A stretch of DNA of 64,000 nucleotides from Fontimonas thermophila (GTDB lineage: Bacteria > Pseudomonadota > Gammaproteobacteria > Nevskiales > Nevskiaceae): assembly GCF_900113085.1 (NCBI RefSeq), contig NZ_FOOC01000002.1, forward strand, positions 124,001-188,000, read 5' to 3'. Position 1 is the stretch's first letter. Each line of letters starts with the position of its first letter. Of this stretch, positions 56,573-64,000 are shown one piece after another. The translations under genes and the position numbers were made by a program. The notes below the pieces were generated by a model that had not been told where the DNA came from, ran no database searches, and was given only the letters and a program-made list of their open reading frames with translations.

Positions 56573-57313
56573 ATGACATCCACCCAGGCCAGGTTGGCCG
56601 GTCAAACGGCCCTCGTCACCGGCGCCAGCCGGGGCATCGGTCGTGCCATTGCCGAGCGGCTCGCCGCCGATGGTGCACGTGTGATCGGCACGGCGACGAG
56701 CACATCCGGCGCCGAGGCAATCGGCGCGTTGCTGCGCGCCCACGGCGGCGAGGGGCGTGTGCTCGACGTACGCGACGCCTCTGCATGCGAGGCGCTGATC
56801 GATGCGATCGGCCCGGTGAGCATTCTCGTCAACAACGCGGGGGTGACGCGCGACACGCTGCTGCTGCGCATGAAGGACGAGGACTGGAGCCAGGTGCTGG
56901 AGACCGATCTGACCGCGGTCTTCCGCCTGTCGCGGGCCGTGCTGCGCGGCATGATGAAGGCGCGGTATGGCCGGATCATCAACATCGGCTCGGTGGTCGG
57001 CGCGATGGGCAATCCCGGCCAGGCCAATTACTGTGCGGCCAAGGCGGGCCTGGTCGGTTTCTCCAAGGCGCTGGCGCAGGAGATGGGCTCGCGCGGCATC
57101 ACCGTCAATGTCGTGGCTCCGGGATTCATCGAGACCGACATGACGGCCGCCCTGCCCGAGGAGGCGCGCCAAGGCCTGCTCGCCCGGGTGCCGGTGCAGC
57201 GTCTGGGCAGGCCCGAAGACATCGCCGCTGCCGTGGCCTTCCTCGCTTCGGCGGAAGCCAGTTACATCACCGGGGCCACGCTGCACGTCAACGGCGGCCT
57301 CTACATGGATTGA
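56573..57313 (+). CDS. fabG: 3-oxoacyl-ACP reductase FabG
   Basis: This 246-residue, NADPH-dependent short-chain dehydrogenase has the cofactor loop TGASRGIGRAIAE (about 16-28), NNAG, catalytic Ser in NIGSVVGAMG, and Tyr-x3-Lys in NYCAAKAG (about 153-157). GGGGAG precedes the ATG. It follows fabD by 63 bp. Confidence 0.97.
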   Translation: MTSTQARLAGQTALVTGASRGIGRAIAERLAADGARVIGTATSTSGAEAIGALLRAHGGEGRVLDVRDASACEALIDAIGPVSILVNNAGVTRDTLLLRMKDEDWSQVLETDLTAVFRLSRAVLRGMMKARYGRIINIGSVVGAMGNPGQANYCAAKAGLVGFSKALAQEMGSRGITVNVVAPGFIETDMTAALPEEARQGLLARVPVQRLGRPEDIAAAVAFLASAEASYITGATLHVNGGLYMD

Positions 57314-57381
57314 GCTTTATCGAATAACGTTCTGTTTGAGAGAGATAAATTGCTTTGACTGCTTCACCCGGCGGCTTTGAC

Positions 57382-57387
57382 TACAAT
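57382..57387 (+). promoter_or_regulatory. acpP: Candidate -10 of acpP
   Basis: TACAAT followed by ACGCCGG lies 42 bp before acpP. TTGACT occurs at 57355 but 21 bp away, too far for an ideal -35. acpP often has its own strong promoter. Confidence 0.35.
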
Positions 57388-57429
57388 ACGCCGGTTTCAC
57401 ACACCATAAAACACGTCGCGGAGTCACGC

Positions 57430-57675
57430 ATGAGTACGCTTGAAGAGAAGGTCAAGAAGATCATCGCTGAGCAGCTGTCGGTCAGCGAGGATCAGATCAC
57501 GCCCGAGGCCTCCTTCGTCGAAGATCTGGGCGCCGATTCGCTTGACACGGTCGAGCTGGTGATGGCGCTCGAAGAGGAATTCGAAATCGATATCCCGGAC
57601 GAGGAAGCCGAGAAGATCGTGACCTTCCAGGACGTCATCAATTACATCAAGGCCCACACCAATCAAGCGGGCTGA
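57430..57675 (+). CDS. acpP: Acyl carrier protein
   Basis: The 81-residue acidic protein carries the phosphopantetheine Ser37 in [18 protein letters not shown]. It begins [16 protein letters not shown]. It shuttles acyl chains for fatty-acid, lipid A and lipoate synthesis. fabF follows after 49 bp. Confidence 0.98.
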   Translation: MSTLEEKVKKIIAEQLSVSEDQITPEASFVEDLGADSLDTVELVMALEEEFEIDIPDEEAEKIVTFQDVINYIKAHTNQAG

Positions 57676-57724
57676 GCGTCGGCACTCTCAACCATCATCC
57701 ATTCCCTCGAATCAGGACTTGCAG

Positions 57725-58966
57725 ATGAGCCGTAGACGCGTCGTCGTCACCGGCCTGGGCATCGTCTCGCCAGTCGGCAACGATGTCGATACGGCCTGGA
57801 AAAACATCCTTGCCGGCAAGTCGGGAATCGGGCCGATCACGGGATTCGACGTATCGGCCTTCACCACCAAGTTCGCTGGCCAGATCAAGGATTTCAGGCC
57901 GGAAGAGTGGATGAATCCCAAGGACGTCAAACGCACCGATCCGTTCATCCACTACGGGGTCGCTGCGGCCAAGCAGGCGATCCGGGATGCCGGGCTCGAC
58001 ATCACCGATGCCAATCGCGATCGCATCGGCGTCGGCGTTGGTTCCGGGATCGGCGGCATCGGCACCATCGAGGCGGAATGCCAGAAGCTGCACGGCGGCG
58101 GGCCGCGCAAGGTGTCGCCGTTTTTCGTGCCGTCGTCGATCATCAACATGATCTCCGGGTATATCAGCATCGATCTGGGGATCACCGGCCCGAATCTGGC
58201 CGTCGTCTCGGCGTGCGCGACGGCTACGCACAGCATCGGCCTGGGTGCACGCCTGATCCAGGCGGGAGACGCCGACGTTTTCATCGCCGGTGGGGCCGAA
58301 GCCGGTTCTGCGCCGGCCGGTATGGCCGGTTTCTGCCAGGCCCGCGCACTGTCCACGCGCAACGACGACCCCGAACGGGCCAGCCGCCCCTGGGACAAAG
58401 ACCGCGATGGTTTCGTGCTCGGTGACGGTGCCGGTGTCCTCGTGCTCGAGGAACTGGAGTCGGCAAAAAAGCGCGGGGCCCGGATCTATGGGGAGCTGAT
58501 CGGGTTCGGAATGTCGTCGGATGCCTATCACATCACGCTGCCACCGGAGGACGGCCGCGGTGCGCGCGCGTGCATGGTCAATGCCATGCGCGATGCCGGC
58601 ATCCAGCCCGAACAGGTCGGCTACATCAACGCGCACGGAACCTCGACGCAGGCCGGCGACATCGCCGAGACGCTTGCGATCAAGGGCGCGTTCGGCGCGC
58701 ATGCCTATAAGCTCGCGGTCAGCTCGACCAAGTCGATGACCGGGCATTTGCTCGGGGCGGCCGGCGGCATCGAGGCGATTTTCTCGCTGCTTGCGCTGCG
58801 GGATCAGGTTTTGCCGCCGACGATCAACCTCGACCAGCCGGACGAGGGCTGTGATCTTGATTACGTCCCGTGGCAGGCGCGCGAGGCGCGATTTGACATC
58901 GCGCTGTCGAATTCCTTTGGCTTTGGCGGTACCAATACGACGCTGGTTTTCAAGCGTTTTTCATGA
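57725..58966 (+). CDS. fabF: 3-oxoacyl-ACP synthase II FabF
   Basis: This 413-residue condensing enzyme elongates acyl-ACP. The catalytic triad is Cys in [13 protein letters not shown] (about 164), His in [11 protein letters not shown] (about 304) and His in [15 protein letters not shown] (about 341). It ends [15 protein letters not shown]. Chosen start [10 protein letters not shown]; a TTG two codons earlier is possible. Confidence 0.98.
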   Translation: MSRRRVVVTGLGIVSPVGNDVDTAWKNILAGKSGIGPITGFDVSAFTTKFAGQIKDFRPEEWMNPKDVKRTDPFIHYGVAAAKQAIRDAGLDITDANRDRIGVGVGSGIGGIGTIEAECQKLHGGGPRKVSPFFVPSSIINMISGYISIDLGITGPNLAVVSACATATHSIGLGARLIQAGDADVFIAGGAEAGSAPAGMAGFCQARALSTRNDDPERASRPWDKDRDGFVLGDGAGVLVLEELESAKKRGARIYGELIGFGMSSDAYHITLPPEDGRGARACMVNAMRDAGIQPEQVGYINAHGTSTQAGDIAETLAIKGAFGAHAYKLAVSSTKSMTGHLLGAAGGIEAIFSLLALRDQVLPPTINLDQPDEGCDLDYVPWQAREARFDIALSNSFGFGGTNTTLVFKRFS

Positions 58967-59088
58967 GCTGACGGGCCAGTATCCGGCACGCGCTTACTCC
59001 GTGCGGATGGGCCGACTTTGGTTTTCCTTCATCGGCCGGTCGGCGCCAGAAGTTTCTCACTGGCGCAGCCAAGCCGCAGAATCCGTCC

Positions 59089-60438
59089 ATGTGGCATGCC
59101 GTTGTTCCCGGGGCTCCTGATCTGCTGCTGCTGCACGAGCGGCAGCCGCAGCGCTATCCGTTCCTGCTGGAGAGTGTCGCCGGTCATCCGCAATCGGGGC
59201 GCTGGGACATTTTGTTCGCCGACCCGCAGGCCGCCCTGGTGGGCCGGGATGGGTGCACCCAAGGACCAGGCGCAGAACGCGCAAGCAATGATTTCTTCGC
59301 GGCACTAGACCGCTGGGTGGCCTCGGCAGGGGAGGTGTTGCCGCCGCAACCCTTGCCTTTCGTCGGTGGTTGGTTCGTCCTCTTGGGTTACGAAGCGGGC
59401 CGCTGGGTCGAGCCCCGACTGCGGCTGCCGCCGTCGCCGCATCCCTTACCCGATGCACTTGCCGTGCGCTGCACGGCCGCCGTCATCCGCGACCGCGCGC
59501 AGGGGCAGATCCATCTCGTCGCCGAACAGAACTCTGGACAGCTCGATCGGCTACGCAGCGATCTGGCGGCGCTGTGCAACTGCGGAGCGCCGCCCGACGA
59601 CGCCTGGCGCGCCGAGGTCATGGAGCAGCCCGCACAGCACTATCTCGATGGCGTCGAACGCATTCTGGACTGGCTGCGCGCCGGCGATGTCTTTCAGGTC
59701 AATCTTTCCCGGGCCTGGGATGCGCGGATTCCGGTGACGGTCTCGCCGGCGGCGCTGTACCGCCGTTTACGTCAGACCAATCCGGCGCCGTTTGCCGGGC
59801 TGGCGCGCTGGGGAGATGCCGCGGTGCTGAGCTCCTCGCCGGAACGCCTGCTGCACATCGAGCGTGGCATGGCCCAGACGCGCCCGATCGCTGGCACCCG
59901 CCGGCGCGGAGGCAGCGCCGATGAAGACCAAATCCTGCGAGAGACCTTGATCGGCAATCTCAAGGAACGCGCCGAGCACGTCATGCTGATCGATCTGGAA
60001 CGCAATGATCTCGGCCGTGTCTGCGATCCGGGGAGTGTTGAGGTCAGCGAGCTGATGTGCCTGGAAAGCTATGCCCACGTGCATCACATTGTTTCCAACG
60101 TCCGTGGGCGTCTGCGTGCCGGTGTCGGCCCCGGTGCCGCGCTGCGCGCCGTCTTTCCCGGTGGGACGATTACCGGCTGTCCCAAGGTGCGCGCGATGGA
60201 GATCATCGCCGAGCTCGAAGGCGAGGGGCGCGGACCTTACACCGGGAGCATGGGATATCTGTCGCGCGATGGACGGCTGGATACCAACATCCTGATCCGC
60301 TCGCTGGTGTGGACACAAGGCCATGTGCGCCTGCGTGCCGGTGCCGGCATCGTCGCCGATTCCCAGCCGCAGGCCGAGCTGGACGAAACGCGTGCCAAAG
60401 CACGCGGTCTGCTGCTCGCACTGGGAGCAGTCGGGTGA
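59089..60438 (+). CDS. pabB: Aminodeoxychorismate synthase component I PabB
   Basis: This 449-residue, chorismate-using enzyme makes 4-amino-4-deoxychorismate for folate. It has GDVFQVNLSRAWDARI (about 199-214), SSSPERLLHIERG, the PIAGTRRRGG segment, MLIDLERNDLGRVCDPGSVE and FPGGTITGCPKVRAMEII. The order fabF-pabB-pabC differs from E. coli fabF-pabC. It lies 122 bp after fabF; no gene is seen in that gap. Confidence 0.92.
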   Translation: MWHAVVPGAPDLLLLHERQPQRYPFLLESVAGHPQSGRWDILFADPQAALVGRDGCTQGPGAERASNDFFAALDRWVASAGEVLPPQPLPFVGGWFVLLGYEAGRWVEPRLRLPPSPHPLPDALAVRCTAAVIRDRAQGQIHLVAEQNSGQLDRLRSDLAALCNCGAPPDDAWRAEVMEQPAQHYLDGVERILDWLRAGDVFQVNLSRAWDARIPVTVSPAALYRRLRQTNPAPFAGLARWGDAAVLSSSPERLLHIERGMAQTRPIAGTRRRGGSADEDQILRETLIGNLKERAEHVMLIDLERNDLGRVCDPGSVEVSELMCLESYAHVHHIVSNVRGRLRAGVGPGAALRAVFPGGTITGCPKVRAMEIIAELEGEGRGPYTGSMGYLSRDGRLDTNILIRSLVWTQGHVRLRAGAGIVADSQPQAELDETRAKARGLLLALGAVG

Positions 60439-60446
60439 GGTTCAGC

Positions 60447-61271
60447 ATGCTTCACGAAGGCCGTGTTTGCGCCGATGCGGCTGCGCTGAGCCGCGCGCTG
60501 CATTACGGCGACGGCGTGTTCCGCACGGTGCTGTGGTCTGGGCGGCGTGCCATCGACTGGACCTTGCACATGGACAAGCTCGCCGCCGATTGCCGCGCGC
60601 TCGCCCTGGATGTGCCGGATGTGGCAGAACTGGCCGCAGAGGTGGCGCAATCCGTCGGTGACGCCGATGAGGCCGTTGTGAAGATCATCGTGGCCCGTCG
60701 CAGCACGGGCCGGGGTTATCGGCCGCTGGGGACGGCATCCGAACGCTGGGTCATCGCCAGCCCGGCGCCAGTGCCTGATGCACGGGCCTACCGGCATGGC
60801 ATCGCCGTGGACATCAGCGCTGTCGTCGTATCCGAACAAGTGCTGCTGGCCGGGCTCAAGCATCTCAACCGGCTCGATCAGGTTTTGGCATCGCGTGACT
60901 GGCCAGAGGGCATCGACGAGCGGTTGATGTGCGACGCGGCTCGCCGCCTCGTTGGCGGCACGCGCAGCAATGTCTTTTCTGTCCGCGACGGCGTTGTGCG
61001 TACGCCGCGGCTGGATCGATGCGGCGTCGCCGGTATCATGCGGCGCAAGATCCTGGATTGCTGTGTGGCGATGCATCTGCCTGCCGTTGAAGTGGAGCTG
61101 CCGGTCGCCGAGCTCGATCATGCCGACGAAGTTTTTATCTGCAATGCATTGATCGGCATCTGGCCGGTGCGGTGCTGCGCAGGCCGCATCTGGGCCGCCC
61201 CCGGCCCGGTCACGCGGCGCCTGATGCAGGCGCTGGGGCATCCGTGGGCCACGCCGGTGGCGGAGAGCTGA
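60447..61271 (+). CDS. pabC: Aminodeoxychorismate lyase PabC
   Basis: This 274-residue, PLP-dependent class IV enzyme releases 4-aminobenzoate from aminodeoxychorismate. It opens LHEGRVCADAAALSRALHYG and has the PLP Lys in LAGLKHLNRLDQVLA (about 136) and VGGTRSNVFSVRDG. The ATG at 60447 has GAGG at 6 bases; a GTG at 60435 overlapping the pabB stop is an alternative. It shares one base with mltG. Confidence 0.9.
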   Translation: MLHEGRVCADAAALSRALHYGDGVFRTVLWSGRRAIDWTLHMDKLAADCRALALDVPDVAELAAEVAQSVGDADEAVVKIIVARRSTGRGYRPLGTASERWVIASPAPVPDARAYRHGIAVDISAVVVSEQVLLAGLKHLNRLDQVLASRDWPEGIDERLMCDAARRLVGGTRSNVFSVRDGVVRTPRLDRCGVAGIMRRKILDCCVAMHLPAVEVELPVAELDHADEVFICNALIGIWPVRCCAGRIWAAPGPVTRRLMQALGHPWATPVAES

Positions 61272-62287
61272 TGACTCGCCCACGCCCATTCCTGCGGCGG
61301 GGCTTGCGGCTCCTGCTGTTACTGGCGACGCTGCTCGTGGCCATCGCCATCGATGCCCTGCGTGTGCTTCGTCAGCCGATGCTCCTGGATGCCGAGATGA
61401 CGCTGTCGATCGAGGAGGGCGAGCCGTTGGCGACGACGGTCGAGCGCCTGACGACACAAGGCGCATTGCCGCCCTGGCGCGGGGCGCTGTATCTGCGCAT
61501 CTACGCACGCCTGATGGGTCTGGAGACCCGCCTCAAGGCGGGTGAGTACCGCATTGTGCCGGGCCTGTCGCCGGTACAGGCGCTCGATCTGTTCGTGTCC
61601 GGCAAGACCGTGCTCCACGAGCTGCGCATCATCGAAGGATGGACGTTCCGCCAGGCGCTGGCGGCGCTGCGCGCCCATCCGCAGATCCGGCAGACGCTGG
61701 GTCAGGCCGATGCCGATGCGGTGATGGCCGCGATCGGCCGTGCCGGTGTCCACCCGGAGGGGCGGCTGTTCCCGGACACGTATCGGTTTGCACGCGGCAC
61801 TGCCGATGTGACGCTCTTGCGCCGCGCCGCAGAGGCGATGGAGCGCGTGCTCGCGCAGGAATGGGATATGCGCGCCGAAAATCTGCCTTATCAGCATCCG
61901 GACGAAGCCTTGATCATGGCCTCGATCGTCGAGAAAGAAACCGGTGTGCCTGAAGAACGAGCCCAGATCGCCGGTGTTTTCGTGCGTCGGCTGCAGCTCG
62001 GCATGCGCCTGCAGACCGATCCGACCGTGATCTATGGCCTCGGCGAGAAATTCGACGGCAATCTGCGATTGCGCGATCTACGCACCGATGGCGACTACAA
62101 CACCTACACGCGCAGCGGACTGCCGCCGACGCCAATCTGTCTGCCGGGTCGTGCCGCGATCCGCGCGGCGCTACATCCGCAGCCGGGCAAGGCCTTGTTT
62201 TTCGTTTCGCGCGGGGACGGCACCCACGTATTTTCGGAGACGCTGGCGGAGCACGAGGCCGCCGTGCGTCGCTATCAGCTCAAGTAG
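61271..62287 (+). CDS. mltG: Endolytic murein transglycosylase MltG (YceG)
   Basis: The 338-residue protein has an N-terminal TM helix (about 12-30), a LysM-like domain (about 45-110, EGEPLATTVERLTTQGALPP), and a YceG catalytic domain with Glu in MASIVEKETGVPEERAQIAG (about 215-235) and LGMRLQTDPTVIYGLG. It cuts nascent glycan strands to end polymerisation. The position between pabC and tmk is conserved. It ends LAEHEAAVRRYQL. Confidence 0.95.
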   Translation: MTRPRPFLRRGLRLLLLLATLLVAIAIDALRVLRQPMLLDAEMTLSIEEGEPLATTVERLTTQGALPPWRGALYLRIYARLMGLETRLKAGEYRIVPGLSPVQALDLFVSGKTVLHELRIIEGWTFRQALAALRAHPQIRQTLGQADADAVMAAIGRAGVHPEGRLFPDTYRFARGTADVTLLRRAAEAMERVLAQEWDMRAENLPYQHPDEALIMASIVEKETGVPEERAQIAGVFVRRLQLGMRLQTDPTVIYGLGEKFDGNLRLRDLRTDGDYNTYTRSGLPPTPICLPGRAAIRAALHPQPGKALFFVSRGDGTHVFSETLAEHEAAVRRYQLK

Positions 62288-62388
62288 TGAGAGGGTGCGG
62301 GTGACGATGACGGCGGGAGCCCTCGAACCGGTGTATCGTGCATCCGGCGCGTATCCCGTGGTGCGCACCGAAAGGAGATCGATCATCC

Positions 62389-63006
62389 GTGCGCGGTAGA
62401 TTCATTACCCTCGAAGGCGGCGAGGGCAGCGGTAAATCGACGCAGGCGCGCCGCATCGCCGACTGGCTGCGCGCGCGCGGGCGCATCGTCGTGCTCACCC
62501 GCGAGCCGGGTGGCACGCCGCTCGCCGAGGCAATCCGGACGCTCGCCCTGCAGCGTTGGGACGAGGGCATGACACCCACAACAGAGCTGTTGCTGATGTT
62601 CGCCGCACGTAGTGCCCATGTGCACGCGTTGATCGAGCCGCATCTGGCGGCTGGTCATGATGTCGTCTGCGACCGGTTCGTCGATTCCAGTTATGCCTAC
62701 CAGGGCGCTGGGAAAGGCGTTGATGTCCGTCACCTCGCGGCACTGGAGGCTTTGGTGCTTCCGAAGCTCAAGCCGGATTTGACGTTCGTGCTTGATCTTC
62801 CGGTCGAGCAGGGGCTGCGACGGGCGCACGCGCGTGGGCAGAACAACCGTTTCGAGGACGAAGCACGGCCGTTTTTCGAGCGCGTGCGCGAGGCTTTTCT
62901 CGCCCGTGCGGCGGATGAGCCGCAGCGCTGCGTCGTCATCGATGCGCGTGCCGACGCGGATACGGTTTTCGATGCGATCGTCGCCGTACTGGAGCAGCGG
63001 CTGTGA
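62389..63006 (+). CDS. tmk: Thymidylate kinase Tmk
   Basis: This 205-residue enzyme phosphorylates dTMP. It has P-loop LEGGEGSGKSTQARRIADWL (about 6-25), TREPGGTPLAEAIR, the DRFVDSSYAYQGAGKG DR(Y/F) motif (about 95), and a LID with RAHARGQNNRFEDE. It starts at GTG; AAGGAG lies 11 bases upstream, rather far. The gene overlaps holB by 4 bp (GTGA). Confidence 0.95.
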   Translation: MRGRFITLEGGEGSGKSTQARRIADWLRARGRIVVLTREPGGTPLAEAIRTLALQRWDEGMTPTTELLLMFAARSAHVHALIEPHLAAGHDVVCDRFVDSSYAYQGAGKGVDVRHLAALEALVLPKLKPDLTFVLDLPVEQGLRRAHARGQNNRFEDEARPFFERVREAFLARAADEPQRCVVIDARADADTVFDAIVAVLEQRL

Positions 63007-64000
63007 ACGCATTACGACGCCCGCTGCCGTGGCAGCAGGATTTATGGATCGAGCTGACGACGCAGGTGCTGCAGGGACGTCTGTCGCACGCCCTGCTGTT
63101 ATCGGGTCCGGATGGTGTCGGCAAAGGTCATTTTGCCCGCGCCCTGGCTGCTTTTCTCATCTGCGAGCAACGCAGCGGCTATGCCTGCGGATCGTGCCGC
63201 AGTTGTCAGCAGCTCGCGGCTGGCACGCAGCCGAATGCCACCTGCCTGAGCCCGGACGGCCATACGGCACTCGTGCTCGCATCGACGATGCCGGAAACCC
63301 GGCTGGTGCACTGGCAACCGGATAAGGACAGCAAGCGCCAGGATATCGCCATCGGCGCGGTGCAGAGCGTGATCGCGCAGCTGCAGCAGAGCAGTCATTA
63401 CGGCCAGGTGCGGGTGGTGCTGATCAACCCGGCCGACCGGCTCAATGACAGCAGCGTCAACGCCCTGCTCAAACTGGTCGAGGAACCGCCGGCTGGGACG
63501 CATCTGCTGTTTGTTTCCGAACGGCCACAAGTGCTGGCGGCGACACTGCGCAGCCGCTGTCAGCGCATCCGGTTGCCGCTTCCCGACGCCGCCGTCGCCG
63601 GCGCATGGCTCGCTGATCAGACCGGACGGTCGGATCACGCCGAGGCGCTGGCTGCGGCGCAGGGCGCGCCGCTGCGGGCGCTGGCGCTCGCCAGCGGTGA
63701 AGCACTCACGCTACGGCGTGAGTGGGCGGAACTGTGGATGGCCGTCGGACGGCGCCGCAAGGACCCGGTGAGCGCTGCCGCGATGGTCGATCGCGATCAC
63801 ATCGCCAGCCACTTGCAGTGGGCCTGGTCATGGCTGTACGCACGTTTCCGTGCAAGCGTGCTGGGTAACGCGATCGATGCCGATGTCCTGCCGGCCTGGG
63901 AAGAACTGCTTGGCGAGATCGTCGAGGCCAATCGTCTGGTCGCCGGCACTGCGCAACCGCAGCTGGTGCTGGAGTCGCTGCTCGTGCTGTGGGCCAAACA
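63003..64000 (+). CDS. holB: DNA polymerase III delta' subunit HolB (3' end cut by window edge)
   Basis: The visible 332 residues start at GTG within the tmk stop overlap. They show the clamp-loader AAA+ fold: LLSGPDGVGKGHFARALA (about 34-51), zinc ligands in the CGSCRSCQQL segment (about 69-75) with a further upstream Cys, the SxNALLKLVEEPP-type motif as SVNALLKLVEEPP, and TLRSRCQRIRLPLP. The gene is unfinished at base 64000. It is part of the clamp loader with delta, tau/gamma, psi and chi. Confidence 0.92.
   Translation, partial: MNALRRPLPWQQDLWIELTTQVLQGRLSHALLLSGPDGVGKGHFARALAAFLICEQRSGYACGSCRSCQQLAAGTQPNATCLSPDGHTALVLASTMPETRLVHWQPDKDSKRQDIAIGAVQSVIAQLQQSSHYGQVRVVLINPADRLNDSSVNALLKLVEEPPAGTHLLFVSERPQVLAATLRSRCQRIRLPLPDAAVAGAWLADQTGRSDHAEALAAAQGAPLRALALASGEALTLRREWAELWMAVGRRRKDPVSAAAMVDRDHIASHLQWAWSWLYARFRASVLGNAIDADVLPAWEELLGEIVEANRLVAGTAQPQLVLESLLVLWAK

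Overview
This window is a 64 kb stretch of a GC-rich gammaproteobacterial chromosome. It is densely packed with vertically inherited housekeeping operons, and I see no insertion sequence, prophage or CRISPR array. The gene orders yebC-ruvCAB-ybgC-tolQRAB-pal-cpoB, rpsF-rpsR-rplI-dnaB-alr, ffh..rpsP-rimM-trmD-rplS, tig-clpP-clpX and fabD-fabG-acpP-fabF-pabB-pabC-mltG-tmk-holB place it firmly in Gammaproteobacteria. A crotonase, a PF10118-type metal-dependent hydrolase, an OruR-like AraC regulator, a SWIB protein and a rhombosortase suggest the Nevskiales/Solimonadaceae neighbourhood. That last assignment is inference.

Layout. Bases 1-4.1 kb hold small accessory genes: a 2OG-Fe(II) oxygenase cut by the window edge, a crotonase, a histone-H1-like SWIB protein, an ABC1 kinase-like protein and a divergent DUF6918-like protein. 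Bases 4.2-8.1 kb hold the S6-S18-L9-DnaB-Alr cluster. Bases 8.1-12.7 kb (minus strand) hold a Ser/Thr phospho-signalling module: a CHASE2 receptor kinase, a PP2C phosphatase, a dual-FHA protein and a small lipoprotein that resembles a TonB-receptor plug fragment. Bases 12.8-21.3 kb hold radA, corB, ypjD, a metallo-beta-lactamase-fold phosphodiesterase, ffh, a TlpA-like thioredoxin and the rpsP operon. Bases 21.4-25.7 kb hold a regulator, a hydrolase, a stand-alone lipoamide dehydrogenase and a YfaZ-like porin. Bases 25.7-35.3 kb hold yebC-ruv-tol-pal-queEC. Three tRNA genes (Lys, Pro, Leu) flank a Fur-regulated hemP-hmuUV haem uptake cluster at 35.3-37.9 kb. Trigger factor, ClpP and ClpX follow, then a TonB-dependent receptor, an orphan ParA, a DUF6122 protein, aconitase A, MnmA and a NudJ-like hydrolase. 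Bases 49.3-54.9 kb hold the pseudopilin and platform half of a type II secretion system (gspG to gspN, minus strand), with a divergent rhombosortase that reads into the fatty-acid and folate cluster and on to a truncated holB.

How the parts work together. The cell-envelope theme is strong: Tol-Pal, T2SS, rhombosortase, MltG, a TonB receptor and a porin-like protein. The most interesting candidate system is the kinase/PP2C/FHA operon. The kinase juxtamembrane region and the FHA protein linker carry matching Thr-x-(I/V)-Leu sites of the kind FHA domains can bind when phosphorylated, and the operon ends in an unusual plug-like lipoprotein. The rhombosortase beside the T2SS operon is a second good lead.

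Two edge genes (1-668 and 63003-64000) are incomplete because the window ends. Starts were chosen from Shine-Dalgarno sequences, overlaps and family norms, and are marked where uncertain.
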